From Sphingomonas nostoxanthinifaciens (GTDB taxonomy: Bacteria; Pseudomonadota; Alphaproteobacteria; Sphingomonadales; Sphingomonadaceae), in assembly GCF_019930585.1 (NCBI RefSeq), contig NZ_CP082839.1, positions 4,104,001 to 4,168,000 of the forward strand: a stretch of DNA of 64,000 bases, in the 5' to 3' direction. Positions 40,338-51,310 of the stretch are shown here, in pieces. The notes beneath the pieces are model-generated. The model was not told the origin of the DNA and made no database searches. It saw nothing but the letters and a program-made list of their open reading frames with translations. Made by a program: the position numbers and the translations under genes. The stretch's first letter is position 1. Every line of letters begins with the position of its first letter.

Positions 40338-40557
40338 TTGCCTCGTCCCGGTCGAACTTGAAGTCCGCGGGGAGGCGACCGCGATAGGCGCGCAACCGCG
40401 CCAGCAGCTCGTCGGTGCCGGGTTTGCGCGCCACGCCCATGCTGTGCGTGTCGGCGACGTGCAGTTCGATATCATCGCCCTCGTGAAGGCCGAGCGCCTC
40501 CACCACCGAGGCGGGCAATCGAACGGCCAGGCTGTTACCCCATTTGGCGACCTGCAT
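40327..40557 (-). CDS. AbrB/MazE-type antitoxin
   Basis: The 76-residue protein has an N-terminal swapped-hairpin DNA-binding domain (MQVAKWGNSLAVRLPASVV then LGLHEGDDIEL) and a C-terminal tail that should bind the PIN toxin. It would repress its own promoter; a perfect dyad lies 13 bases upstream. The ATG at 40557 is chosen because it begins the conserved domain. Confidence 0.88.
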   Translation of the reverse strand: MQVAKWGNSLAVRLPASVVEALGLHEGDDIELHVADTHSMGVARKPGTDELLARLRAYRGRLPADFKFDRDEANGR

Positions 40558-40569
40558 CGCGATCTCCGT

Positions 40570-40596
40570 GGATATACGAATGCGTGATGTATATCC
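40570..40596. promoter_or_regulatory. Operator-like dyad of the toxin-antitoxin operon
   Basis: GGATATAC and GTATATCC form a perfect 8-bp inverted repeat around 11 bases, immediately before the antitoxin start. It fits the autoregulatory operator of a VapB/AbrB-type antitoxin. Confidence 0.65.
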
Positions 40597-40674
40597 GGAA
40601 CCAGTCCCCCGCAACATGCGTGGCGCAATCACCGGTATAAAGCCGCATTAACCCGCGCCCGTTATGACCGGGGC

Positions 40675-41040
40675 ATGGACTGGATCGCCGCATATCATCG
40701 CCTGACCGAGTTGATCGTCGGGCTCGTCGGCGGGTCGGACAAGCTGGCGCATGTCCATGCAGGCCTCATCATCTATGTCGGGGCGCAGATCGTGCTGCGC
40801 ACGCGCCGTGCAAACGGCCTGGCATTGCAGGCAGTATTGCTCGCAGAGGTGCTGAACGAGACCGCCGATCGGCTGTTCTGGGGCTCGTGGCGCTGGGCGG
40901 ACACGGCCGGCGACATGGCGGCGACGTTGCTGTGGCCGAGCCTGCTCTACGCGCTCAGCCGCTATCGGCGCAGTCGCTGGTCGTCGGTGCAGCCGGCGTG
41001 GGCGACGCCGCCGCGCGCGGCAGGCCTGCAGGAAGGCTGA
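40675..41040 (+). CDS. Small membrane protein of unknown function
   Basis: The 121-residue protein has two or three hydrophobic segments (about 25-45, 55-70, 80-95) and the blocks SDKLAHVHAGLIIYVGAQ and LNETADRLFWGSWRWADTAGD, resembling VanZ-like or similar small sphingomonad membrane proteins. It starts about 80 bases from the antitoxin operon on the other strand. Function unknown. Confidence 0.65.
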   Translation: MDWIAAYHRLTELIVGLVGGSDKLAHVHAGLIIYVGAQIVLRTRRANGLALQAVLLAEVLNETADRLFWGSWRWADTAGDMAATLLWPSLLYALSRYRRSRWSSVQPAWATPPRAAGLQEG

Positions 41041-41076
41041 GGCCGGCGGCGCACGCGGCGCCGCCGTGAGGCTCGT

Positions 41077-41667
41077 TTATCCCAGCCGTTCGATCTGGCG
41101 GGTCGCCTCGTCGAGGATCGCCGCAATCTCGTGCGCACGGTCCGGGGCGCCTTCCTGCCCGAGCACGCCGCGCAGCGCCATGTGCAGGTTGACCATCGCC
41201 CGCTTGACCGGGACGCGCTCGGTACGCGCGCTCCGTTCGCCGAGCTGCGACAATCGCGCGAGCAATGCATCGACCTGCGCGCGCTTCTCGGCGAGCAGCG
41301 CGCGGCCCGCGTCGCTGATGGCGAAGCGCTTGCGCGCGCCATCTTCCTTCAGCTCGTCGATGTGGCCGAGCTCGTCGAGCATCGTCAGCGTCGGATAGAC
41401 CACGCCGGGGCTGGGCGCATAAGCGCCGCCGGTGCGCTTCTCGATCTCGCGAATCAGGTCGTAGCCGTGGCGCGGCTGCTCCTCGAGCAGAGCGAGCAGG
41501 ACGAGGCGAAGCTCCTCGCCGTCGAACATGCGCCGCCGGCCGCCGCGCTGGCCGAAGCCCTCGCCCTCGGGCCCGAAGTCGCGGGCAAAGCCCCAGCCGC
41601 CGCCGCGCCGCATCGCGTCGCGCATGCCGTGATGGCGGCCGTGATGGGTTTTATTCATTCCAAACAT
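41077..41667 (-). CDS. PadR family transcriptional regulator
   Basis: The 196-residue protein has a His/Gly/Arg-rich N terminus (HHGRHHGMRDAMRRGGG) and a winged-helix PadR domain from about residue 47 (LRLVLLALLEEQPRHGYDLIREIEKRTGG in part, then PSPGVVYPTLTMLDELGHI) and a helical C terminus. PadR repressors control detoxification or transport genes, often next to them; here no transporter is adjacent. The ATG at 41667 has GGAGAC nearby. Target and ligand unknown. Confidence 0.88.
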   Translation of the reverse strand: MFGMNKTHHGRHHGMRDAMRRGGGWGFARDFGPEGEGFGQRGGRRRMFDGEELRLVLLALLEEQPRHGYDLIREIEKRTGGAYAPSPGVVYPTLTMLDELGHIDELKEDGARKRFAISDAGRALLAEKRAQVDALLARLSQLGERSARTERVPVKRAMVNLHMALRGVLGQEGAPDRAHEIAAILDEATRQIERLG

Positions 41668-41909
41668 AGTGTCTCCATAGGTCTTGATAGCGCTGCGATA
41701 TATCTTGGGTGTGATGATGACAAGGCCTTGCTGAAATTCTCCGTTGAATTTGTGAGCGCCCGAAAAATGCGGAGCATCATGCCGGGCGTGCGCCGGCATC
41801 GCTCCGCCGGATCGGCGCGCTATCGGCCGCGATCGGACGGTAAACCCGGAACAGGGCCGCGGTGGCGCGCAGAACGAGCAGGGCGGCCGCCGGACGTGGC
41901 CGCCATCGC

Positions 41910-42314
41910 CTACGTCCGCTCGGTCTCCTGCCGCGCGAGCCAGGCGACCGCCTCCCGCTCGATCTCCTCCATCTCGACGATGGTCTGCTCGAGCGCGGTC
42001 TTCTGCGTGTGGAGATCGGCGAGATGCTCGGCCACGCGCCCGTGCAGGTGGCGCACCTGCTCGATATGCTGCGGATCGACGCCGTAGAGGTCGAGGAACT
42101 CCTTGATCTCGCGGATCGAGAAACCCAGCCGTTTGCCGCGCAGGATCAGGTGCATGCGCGCGACCTCACGCCGGGTGTAGACGCGCATCGTGCCGATGCG
42201 TTGCGGGTCGATCAGGCCGCGATCCTCGTAGAAACGCAACGTCCGCTGGGTGACGCCCAGCTCGCGCGCGACATCCTGGATGCCGCGCAGCTCCGTATCG
42301 CCGTCCGCCGTCAT
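41910..42314 (-). CDS. MerR family regulator of fatty-acid genes (probable)
   Basis: The 134-residue protein has a MerR helix-turn-helix (IQDVARELGVTQRTLRFYEDRGLIDP in part) with the TMRVYTRREVARMHLILRGKRLGFS wing and a coiled-coil dimerisation region (about 85-125). There are no conserved Cys for metal sensing, which points to the LiuR/acyl-CoA-linked branch. Its start overlaps the fadD-like stop by four bases, so it is probably the local regulator of fatty-acid uptake and oxidation. Confidence 0.85.
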   Translation of the reverse strand: MTADGDTELRGIQDVARELGVTQRTLRFYEDRGLIDPQRIGTMRVYTRREVARMHLILRGKRLGFSIREIKEFLDLYGVDPQHIEQVRHLHGRVAEHLADLHTQKTALEQTIVEMEEIEREAVAWLARQETERT

Positions 42315-43993
42315 TGCAGCGCGGCTGCGCGCGCCGCCTCTTCCGCCACCAGCTCCTTCTTGGAAAGCTTGCCGATCAACGTCTTGGGCAGGCTGTCGCG
42401 AAGCTCGATCTCGCGCGGCATCTCGATCTTGTTCAGGCGATCCTTCAGGAACGTGCACAATGTCTCGGTCGTCACCTGTTCCCCCGGCTTCAGCGCCACG
42501 AACGCCTTGGGCGCCTGCCCGCGATAGCCATCCGGCACGCCGATCACCACCGCTTCGGCCACCGCCGGATGTTCGTAGAGCGCATCCTCGATGATGCGCG
42601 GATAGACGTTGTAGCCGCCGCACAGGATCAGATCCTTGATGCGATCGACCAGGAACAGATAGCCGTCCGCATCGAAGTAACCGACGTCGCCGGTGCGCAG
42701 CGCGCCGTCGATGAACACCGCGCGCGTATCCTCGGGCCGGTTCCAATAGCCCGTCATCACCTGCGGGCCGCGCACGCACACCTCGCCGCGCTCACCCTGC
42801 GGCAACAGCCGCGTCGGATCGGTCAGGTCACGAATCTCCAGCACCGTCGCCGGGAAAGCGGGGCCGCAGCTATTGTCCTTCACCACCCCGTCCAGCGGGT
42901 TGCAGGCGATGATCGGCGCCGCCTCGGACAGGCCATAGCCCTCGACCACGCGCACGCCGGTCGCGGTCTCGAAAGCGTGGCGGATCTCAAGCGGCAAGGG
43001 CGCGCCGCCCGAAATACACACGCGCACGCTGCCGAGCGCGGCGAGCTTCGGGCGCGGCATCCGCGACAGCGCATTGTAAAGCGTCGGCACGCCGAAGAAC
43101 TGGGTCGGCCGGGTCCGTTTCGCGGTAGCGAGGAAGCTCTTCATGTCGAAGCGCGGCAGCAGGATCATCTCGGCTGCCGTATCGACCGAATAATTGAGCA
43201 CGCAGGTGAGCGCGAACACGTGGAACAGCGGCAGCACGCCCAAAGTGCGCTCCTGCGTCTCGGGCGGATGGCCGACATGTACCACCATCTGCGCGCTGTT
43301 GGCGGCGAGGTTGGCGTGGGTGAGCATCGCCCCCTTGGGCACGCCAGTGGTGCCGCCGGTATATTGCAGCACCGCCAAGTCGTCGGGGCGGATCACGACC
43401 GGATCGGGCGCGGCATCGCCCGCGACCAGATCGGCCCAGAGCACGTGCACCGCATCCTCGGGCACGCGCGCTTGATCCTTGCGCTTGAACAGGCGGAAGC
43501 CGAGCGCCTTCATCGGCGGCAGCATTCCGGTCATCGGGCAGACGACGATATGGTCGAGCCCCGTCTCCGCCGCGAGCGCCACGACCTTTTCGTGGATCAG
43601 CTTGAGATCGGGCACGATCATCACGTGCGTGCCGCTGTCGGTGATCTGGTGGCGCAACTCGCGCTCGACGTAGAGCGGGTTGAAGTTCACCACCACGCCG
43701 CCGGCGCGCAGGATCGCGAAGTAGAAGATCACGAAAAAGGGGCAGCTCGGCAGGCACAGGCCGACGCGCGTGCCGGGGGTGACGCCGATATCCTGCAGCC
43801 CGCGCGTCGCGCGCGACACTTCGGCGCCCAGTTCCCCATAGGTCCAGCGGCGGCCCATGAAGTCGATCGCCACGCGCGTGCCGTGCTGCGCGACCGCCCG
43901 ATCGAGCAGGTCGGTCAGGCGGCGCGGCGCGATCGGCGGCGGCGCCAGCGCGTCATCCGCCTGCGTCGCGCCGATCATGGCCGCCGCGCCCAT
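42311..43993 (-). CDS. fadD: Long-chain fatty acid-CoA ligase
   Basis: The 560-residue adenylate-forming enzyme activates fatty acids with ATP and CoA. AMP-binding motif YTGGTTGVPKGAM, GYGLSEAAP, the A8-like GDVGYFDADGYLFLVDRIKDLI and the catalytic Lys in LIGKLSKK are visible. It starts in a one-base overlap with the fadL stop (TGATG) and overlaps the MerR gene at its end, so fadL-fadD-merR are translationally linked. Confidence 0.93.
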   Translation of the reverse strand: MGAAAMIGATQADDALAPPPIAPRRLTDLLDRAVAQHGTRVAIDFMGRRWTYGELGAEVSRATRGLQDIGVTPGTRVGLCLPSCPFFVIFYFAILRAGGVVVNFNPLYVERELRHQITDSGTHVMIVPDLKLIHEKVVALAAETGLDHIVVCPMTGMLPPMKALGFRLFKRKDQARVPEDAVHVLWADLVAGDAAPDPVVIRPDDLAVLQYTGGTTGVPKGAMLTHANLAANSAQMVVHVGHPPETQERTLGVLPLFHVFALTCVLNYSVDTAAEMILLPRFDMKSFLATAKRTRPTQFFGVPTLYNALSRMPRPKLAALGSVRVCISGGAPLPLEIRHAFETATGVRVVEGYGLSEAAPIIACNPLDGVVKDNSCGPAFPATVLEIRDLTDPTRLLPQGERGEVCVRGPQVMTGYWNRPEDTRAVFIDGALRTGDVGYFDADGYLFLVDRIKDLILCGGYNVYPRIIEDALYEHPAVAEAVVIGVPDGYRGQAPKAFVALKPGEQVTTETLCTFLKDRLNKIEMPREIELRDSLPKTLIGKLSKKELVAEEAARAAALQ

Positions 43994-45297
43994 CAGAAGG
44001 CCAGCCGGGCGCCAAGCGCGGCCACGACCGCATGCGCCTTGTCGAGTTCGCCATTCACCAGGATCGGCGTCTGCACGACCGTCCCCGCATAGGCCGCGGT
44101 GGTGCGATTGATCGCCGCATTCTTGAAATCGATGTAGCTCACCGCTGCATCGAGCGTGATGCCGTGGCCGATCGTGTAGCTGGTGCCGGTGGCGAAGTTC
44201 CAGCGACTGCTGTCGGGCACGCGCGCGTCGCGCTGGCCGTCGCGGGTCGGCGATTGGTCGCGCTGCACGCCGGCGCGAACCGTCCACGCCGGAGTCATCG
44301 CGAAATCGACGCCGCCGGCATAGCTCCAGGTGTTGCCGTAATTCTCGGGAATGGCGGCATTCAGCGGATAGCCGAGGCGGATGTCGTCGAACTTGTTCCA
44401 GCCGAAGCGGACGACCTGGCCATTCAGCGTCAGCCGGTCGGTCGCGCGCAGCCGCACGCTGCCGATCGCCTGCCACGGCGTCGTGAACCGCGCCTGCGTC
44501 ACGACGCGCCCGTTCGAACCGGCGAGCGGCCCGAGCAGGCCGGCGGTGGTGACGGTGCCGTTGAGCTGATGCTCGATCGCCGACTTGTAGGACAGGCCGA
44601 TCGACAGCGGGCCGCGGCGGAACTGGCCGCCGACCGTCCAGCCGACGTCGACGCCGTGGCCCCGCAGCGTCTGATGCCCGTCCGCCAGCAGCGGCGACAG
44701 ATTGGGCAGGAAATTGGAGAGGCTCGCCTTGGCATATTCGACGTTGAGCCCCGCGCCAAGGCTGATGCCCGGCGCCGGCATCCACGCGATCGACGGCTGG
44801 ACATCGATCGTACGCAGGTTGGTCTTGTCGGCGGAGTAGCGCGCCCAGCTGTCGCTGTCGTAGTTGGTGGTGAAGTTATAGGGCGCGGTGATCGCGAGTC
44901 CGACCGCGAACTTGGGCGACAAGGCATAGGCGACCGCGCCCGACGGCACGACGCCGTTGTTGATCGGATTGTGCGCGCTGCCATTGCCGCCCACCGCAGC
45001 CGGCGCCTGGCCGGGGCGCACGATCACCGTGCCCTTATTGTCGACCTGTCCGCGCGGCAGCACCGCGCTCGCGCCGATCACGGCATCGCCGCCGCTCATC
45101 CCGCCGATCGAGGCCGGGTTCCACCACAAGGATGCCGCGCCCTGATCGGCGCCCTCGCCGGAAAAGGCCCGGCCGGCGCCGCGCACCGACTGTTCCTGCA
45201 GATAGAAAGCGGCGGCATGAACGGGCCCGGCCGCGCCGACGACGGCGAGCGGGACACCGGCAAGCAGGAACGCACGGACGGTCAGCTCTTTCATCAT
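43993..45297 (-). CDS. fadL: FadL-type outer membrane fatty acid transporter
   Basis: The 434-residue protein has a signal peptide (cleavage near HAAAF) and the FadL N-terminal hatch motif FYLQEQSVRGAGRAFSG, SLWWNPAS and beta-barrel strands to the terminal GARLAF. It imports long-chain fatty acids or other hydrophobic compounds through the outer membrane. It is first in the fadL-fadD-merR unit, 47 bases after the DUF2147 gene. Confidence 0.92.
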   Translation of the reverse strand: MMKELTVRAFLLAGVPLAVVGAAGPVHAAAFYLQEQSVRGAGRAFSGEGADQGAASLWWNPASIGGMSGGDAVIGASAVLPRGQVDNKGTVIVRPGQAPAAVGGNGSAHNPINNGVVPSGAVAYALSPKFAVGLAITAPYNFTTNYDSDSWARYSADKTNLRTIDVQPSIAWMPAPGISLGAGLNVEYAKASLSNFLPNLSPLLADGHQTLRGHGVDVGWTVGGQFRRGPLSIGLSYKSAIEHQLNGTVTTAGLLGPLAGSNGRVVTQARFTTPWQAIGSVRLRATDRLTLNGQVVRFGWNKFDDIRLGYPLNAAIPENYGNTWSYAGGVDFAMTPAWTVRAGVQRDQSPTRDGQRDARVPDSSRWNFATGTSYTIGHGITLDAAVSYIDFKNAAINRTTAAYAGTVVQTPILVNGELDKAHAVVAALGARLAF

Positions 45298-45344
45298 TCT
45301 CTCCAGTCGTATCTTTTTTTGTATTCGGCAGTCCGCTCAGGCCG

Positions 45345-45740
45345 TCAGGGGCTGCGCGTCCACGTCTGCGTCTTGCACAGCGGCCAGATGATGCAGCCGC
45401 GCACCTTGAGATGATCGGGGTCGAGCGGGATCAAAGTCGCCTGATAGGTGGCGCCATCCTCGCCATTGTAGACCGAGCCGCCGGTCCACTGGCCGTCGCG
45501 CAGGGTGAAGCCCGTCAGGATCTCCACGCCCTTGATCGGCCGGCTGCGCAGCTTCGGATCACGATTGTTGACGTCGAGCAGGCCAGGATTGGCGCGGATG
45601 CCGTCCGAGTCGACCAGGCGGCCGCACACCGACGATCCGCAGCGTGCGATCTCGACCACGCCGTGCCGCGTCTCGGTCATCCAGCGACCGATCGCACTCT
45701 CGGGCGCGACGGCCGCAGCGGCCGCCATCAGCAGAAACAT
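45345..45740 (-). CDS. DUF2147 exported protein
   Basis: The 131-residue protein has a short hydrophobic start (MFLLMAAAAAVAPES) and the DUF2147 pattern: GRWMTETRHGVVEIARC, CGRLVD, GGSVYNGEDGATYQATL, LKVRGCI. The family is often periplasmic and of unknown function. GGAGGAGACGAGAG precedes the ATG. It is in the same orientation as fadL and may be the first gene of that transcript. Confidence 0.85.
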   Translation of the reverse strand: MFLLMAAAAAVAPESAIGRWMTETRHGVVEIARCGSSVCGRLVDSDGIRANPGLLDVNNRDPKLRSRPIKGVEILTGFTLRDGQWTGGSVYNGEDGATYQATLIPLDPDHLKVRGCIIWPLCKTQTWTRSP

Positions 45741-45756
45741 CTCTCGTCTCCTCCGT

Positions 45757-45778
45757 CCGTCCGGTCACTGCCGGACGG
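45757..45778. promoter_or_regulatory. Dyad in the divergent fatty-acid promoter region
   Basis: CCGTCCGG and CCGGACGG form a perfect 8-bp inverted repeat around 6 bases, 17 bases upstream of the DUF2147 start, between the two divergent fatty-acid transcripts. A TTGACG hexamer on the plus strand at 45832-45837 may be the -35 element of the thiolase promoter. The dyad could be an operator or a leader hairpin. Confidence 0.3.
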
Positions 45779-45911
45779 TCCGTCGACGGCATCACCCGCC
45801 GTAGTCCGCACATTCTTGCCCCAAAAAACAGTTGACGTATAGGGAAATCAGCGCACCTTTAGGAACGAATGCGACGGATGCTGATCCGCCGCGATGGAGA
45901 GGTTGATTCGA

Positions 45912-47047
<1,136 letters not shown>

Positions 47048-47051
<4 letters not shown>

Positions 47052-49375
47052 GCGACGCCCCCGCAATCAAGAAGGTCTGCGTGATCGGCGCGGGCACCAT
47101 GGGTGCGGGCATCGCCGCGCACGTCGCCAATGCCGGCGTGCCGGTGCTGTTGCTCGACATCGTGCGCGATCCCGCGCGGCGCAGCGGCGTGGCCGAAGAT
47201 GCGGTCGCGAAACTGCTCAAGACCGATCCGGCGCCGTTCATGACGCCCAAGGCCGCCAAGCTGGTCGAGACCGGCAATATCGAGGACGATCTGGCGCGCG
47301 TCGCCGACTGCGACTGGGTCGTCGAGGCGGTGATCGAACGGCTCGACATCAAGCAGGATCTCTACGCCAAGCTCGAGGCGCATCGCCGCCCCGGCACGGC
47401 GGTCTCGTCGAACACCTCGACCATCCCGCTGGCGAAGCTGATCGCGGGGCGATCCGACGCGTTCGCGCGCGATTTCCTCATCACCCACTTCTTCAATCCG
47501 CCGCGCTACATGCGGCTGCTGGAGATCGTCACCGGGCCGCAGACCGATCCCGCGCTGGCGGCGCGAGTGGAGGCGTTCGCCGACCACATGCTCGGCAAGA
47601 CGATCGTGCATGCCAAAGATACGCCCGGCTTCATCGCCAATCGCATCGGCACCTACTGGATCCAGTGTGGGCTCAACGCGGCGTTCGAGCTCGGCCTGAC
47701 GGTCGAGGAAGCGGATGCGGTCGCGGGCAAGCCGATGGGAGTGCCGAAGACCGGCATCTTCGGGCTGGTCGATCTGGTCGGCATCGATCTGATGCCGCAT
47801 CTGCAGAAGAGCCTGACCGACACGCTGCCGGCCGACGATGCCTATCATGCGATCGCGAAGAGCCACCCGCTGATCGAGCGGATGATCGCCGAGGGGCTGA
47901 CCGGCCGCAAGGGCAAGGGCGGCTTCTACCGGATCAACCGCGCGATGGAGAAACGCCGCGAGGCGATCGACCTCGCCACCGGCGATTATCGCGCGATGGA
48001 AAAGCCCGCGGGGCTCAGCGGCGCCGCCGCCAAGGGCGATCTCGCCGCCTTGCTGGCGACGAAGGGCAAGCTGGGTGCCTATGCCTGGGCGGTGCTCGGG
48101 TCGACTTTGGCCTATGCCGCGAGCCTCGTGCCGCAGGCCGCCGACGACGTGGTCGCGATCGATGACGCGATGAAGCTCGGCTACAATTGGAAATATGGTC
48201 CGTTCGAGCTGATCGACCGGATCGGCGCGAGCGCGCTCGCCGGCCGGCTGGCGGGGGAAGGTGCGCCGGTGCCGGCGATGCTGACGCTGGCTGGCGAGCG
48301 AAACTTCTACCGCGTCGAGGGCGGAAAGCGCCAATATCTCGCGCTGGACGGCGCCTATCACGATGTCGTCCGACCGGCGGGCGTGGTGACGCTGGCCGAC
48401 ATCAAGCTCGCGTCGCAGCCCTTGCTGAAGAACGGATCGGCCGCCTTGTGGGACGTCGGCGACGGCGTCGCGGCGCTCGAATTCACCGGCAAGATGAACG
48501 CACTCGACGGCGAGGTGATGAAGCTGATCGGGCAGGCGATCCCGCTCGTCCAGAAAAGCTTCAAGGCGCTGGTCGTCTATAACGAAGGCAGCCATTTCTC
48601 GGCGGGCGCGAACCTCGGCCTCGCCATGTTCGCGCTCAACATCGCCGCTTATGGCGAGGTGGAGAAGCTCGTCGCCGGTGGGCAGAAGGCCTATAAGGCA
48701 CTGAAATATGCGCCCTTCCCCGTCGTCGGCGCGCCCGCCGGCATGGCGCTGGGCGGCGGCTGCGAGATATTGCTCCATTGCGACGCGGTGCAGGCGCATG
48801 CCGAGCTTTACATGGGGCTGGTCGAGTGCGGCGTCGGGCTGATCCCCGGCTGGGGCGGCTGCGGCGAGATGCTGACGCGCTGGCGCGACGCGCCCGCCAT
48901 GCCGCACGGCCCGATGCCGGCGGTCGCGAAGGTGTTCGAGACGGTCTCGACCGCCACCGTCTCCAAGTCGGCGGCGCAGGCGAAGGAATTGATGTTCCTG
49001 AAGCCCGGCGACGGCATCACCATGAACCGCGACCGCCTGCTCGCCGACGCCAAGGCCAGAGCGCTCGCGCTGGCCGAGGATTATCAGGCCCCCAAGCCGC
49101 CCGAATTCAGGCTGCCCGGCAAGAGCGGGCGGGTCGGCCTCGGCATGGCGGCCGAAGGCTTCCGCAAGCGCGGGCTCGCCACCGATTACGACATGGTGGT
49201 GTCGGATGCGCTGGCGGGCGTGCTGACCGGCGGCCCGGCCGATCTGGTCGACACGGTCAGCGAGGCGGACATGCTGAAGCTGGAGCGCGAGGCGTTCATG
49301 CTGCGCGTCCGCGACCCCCGCACGCTCGCCCGGATCGAGCAGATGCTCGAGACCGGCAAGCCGCTTCGAAATTAG
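47048..49375 (+). CDS. 3-hydroxyacyl-CoA dehydrogenase/enoyl-CoA hydratase, FadB/FadJ-like
   Basis: The 775-residue fusion has the dehydrogenase first: Rossmann motif VIGAGTMGAGIA (residues 13-24), SNTSTIPL, HFFNPPRYMRLLE with the catalytic His, then a hydratase at the C terminus (about 470-775) with NEGSHFSAGANL and ALGGGCEILLHCDAVQAHAE. This order is the reverse of E. coli FadB. Together with the upstream thiolase it forms a beta-oxidation unit with an ATGA overlap. Confidence 0.93.
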
Positions 49376-49384
49376 ACTGTGATC

Positions 49385-49486
49385 CCGTTCGCCCTGAGGA
49401 GAGGCTGAGCACAGCCGAAGCCTCGTCTCGAAGGGTGCTTCGAGACGGCATTTCGACTTCGCTCAATGCCTCCTCAGCACGAACGG
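49385..49486 (+). repeat. Palindromic element, copy 1 of an inverted pair
   Basis: A 102-bp element is bounded by perfect 7-bp inverted ends CCGTTCG and CGAACGG. It contains internal palindromes (TCTCGAAG...CTTCGAGA). A reverse-complement copy lies at 51311-51421, beyond the acyl-CoA dehydrogenase gene; the two share long near-identical segments such as GACGGCATTTCGACTTCG. It is non-coding. Confidence 0.85.
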
Positions 49487-49504
49487 CTGGAAAGGATTGG
49501 TGCC

Positions 49505-51295
49505 ATGCAAGTCTATGAAGCGCCGCTGCGCGACATGCGGTTCGTGCTCAACGAGCTGCACCAGGAGGACGGATTCGGCGGGCTCGACGCGCTCGCCGAG
49601 TTCACGCCAGACCTGACCGCCGCGATCCTGGAGGAGGCCGGCCGCGTCGCGCGCGACATCCTGCTGCCGCTCAACCGCTCGGGAGACGAGGAAGGGTGCC
49701 GGCTGGAGAATGGCGTCGTGCGCACCCCCGCTGGCTTCAAGGACGCTTATGCCCGCTTCCGCGACGGCGGCTGGTGCGCGCTCGCGTCCGATCCGCAATG
49801 GGGTGGGCAGGGCCTGCCCGAGACGGTCAACAAGATGACCGAGGAGATGATCTGCGCCGCCAACGTGTCGTTCAGCCTCTATCCGGGCCTGACGCACGGC
49901 GCGACCACCGCGATCGAGGGCTATGCCAGCGACGAACTGAAGGCGCTTTATCTCCCGCGCCTCGTGTCGGGCGAATGGTCGGGCACGATGTGCCTGACCG
50001 AAGCGCATTGCGGCACCGATCTCGGCCTGCTGCGCACCCGCGCGGTGCCGCAGGGCGACGGCAGCTGCAAGCTGACGGGCTCGAAGATCTTCATCTCGGC
50101 GGGCGAACATGACCTGACCGACAACATCATCCACCTCGTGCTTGCGCGGCTGCCCGATGCGCCGGCGGGGGTGAAGGGGATCAGCCTGTTCCTCGTCCCC
50201 AAATATCTGCCCAAGGCGGACGGGACGGTCGGCCCGTCGAACGGCGTCGCCTGCGCCGCGATCGAGCACAAGATGGGCCTCAAGGCGTCGGCGACGTGCC
50301 AGCTCAATTTCGACGAATCGGTCGGCTGGCTGGTGGGCAAGCCGCACAAGGGCATGGAAGCCATGTTCACGATGATGAACACCGAGCGCGTCTCGGTCGG
50401 CGTGCAGGGGCTGGGGATCGGCGAGGCGGCGTATCAGTCGGCGGTCTATTATGCGAAGGATCGCCTGCAGGGCCGGTCGCTCGCGGGCGCCAGGCATCCC
50501 GACAAGGCCGCCGACCCGATCATCGTCCACCCCGACGTGCGCCGCATGCTGATGACGATGCGCGCCTATAACGAAGGTTGCCGCGCTCTGTGCGGCTGGG
50601 TCAGCCGCGCGCTGGACGCCGAGAAGCATTCGACCGATCCCGAGGTGAAGCAGCGCGCGGGCGATTTCGTCGCGCTGATGACGCCGGTAGTGAAGGCCTT
50701 GTTCACCGACATGGGGTTCGAGGCGGCGAACCTGTCGGTGCAGGTCTATGGCGGCCACGGCTACATCCGCGAGAGCGGGGTCGAGCAATATGCGCGCGAT
50801 GCCCGGATCGCGATGATCTACGAGGGCACGAACGGCATCCAGGCGCTCGACCTCGTCGGGCGCAAGCTGGGTGCGCATATGGGCCGCTATCTGCGATCCT
50901 TCTTCCACCCGGTGTCGAACTTCATCGAGGCGCATGCCGAGGACGAGGCGCTCGCGCCGATGATCCAGGCGCTGGCGCAGGCGTTCGGCGCGCTCCAGCT
51001 TTCGACCGGCACGATCGCGCAGAAGGGGCTGAAGGATCCGGAGGAAGCGGGCGCGGCGGCGACCGATTATCTGCGCCTGCTGGGGCTGGTCGCGCTGGGC
51101 TATTGCTTCGCGCAGGCGAGCAAGGTGGCGCGAGGCAAGCTGGCCGAAGGCACCGACGAGGCGGATTTCTACACCGCCAAGATCGCCACCGCGCAATTCT
51201 TCTTCGACCGCATCCTGCCGCAGGCGACCGCCTGCTTCCTCGCGATCAAGAGCGGGAAGGCGTCGATGATGGCGCTGGATGAGACGGCGTTTTGA
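49505..51295 (+). CDS. Acyl-CoA dehydrogenase (long, DmdC-like family)
   Basis: The 596-residue flavoprotein is longer than the classic 380-residue enzymes and carries the extra C-terminal domain of the DmdC/3-methylmercaptopropionyl-CoA dehydrogenase-like family. GTMCLTEAHCGTDLG, KIFISAGEHD, YGGHGYIRESGVEQYARDARI (in part) and YEGTNGIQALDL with the catalytic Glu are visible. It starts the beta-oxidation cycle, passing electrons to ETF and ETF-QO. The ATG at 49505 follows AAAGGA. It is flanked on both sides by inverted copies of one palindromic element. Confidence 0.92.
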   Translation: MQVYEAPLRDMRFVLNELHQEDGFGGLDALAEFTPDLTAAILEEAGRVARDILLPLNRSGDEEGCRLENGVVRTPAGFKDAYARFRDGGWCALASDPQWGGQGLPETVNKMTEEMICAANVSFSLYPGLTHGATTAIEGYASDELKALYLPRLVSGEWSGTMCLTEAHCGTDLGLLRTRAVPQGDGSCKLTGSKIFISAGEHDLTDNIIHLVLARLPDAPAGVKGISLFLVPKYLPKADGTVGPSNGVACAAIEHKMGLKASATCQLNFDESVGWLVGKPHKGMEAMFTMMNTERVSVGVQGLGIGEAAYQSAVYYAKDRLQGRSLAGARHPDKAADPIIVHPDVRRMLMTMRAYNEGCRALCGWVSRALDAEKHSTDPEVKQRAGDFVALMTPVVKALFTDMGFEAANLSVQVYGGHGYIRESGVEQYARDARIAMIYEGTNGIQALDLVGRKLGAHMGRYLRSFFHPVSNFIEAHAEDEALAPMIQALAQAFGALQLSTGTIAQKGLKDPEEAGAAATDYLRLLGLVALGYCFAQASKVARGKLAEGTDEADFYTAKIATAQFFFDRILPQATACFLAIKSGKASMMALDETAF

Positions 51296-51310
51296 AGCCT
51301 GTGTTTTCGC

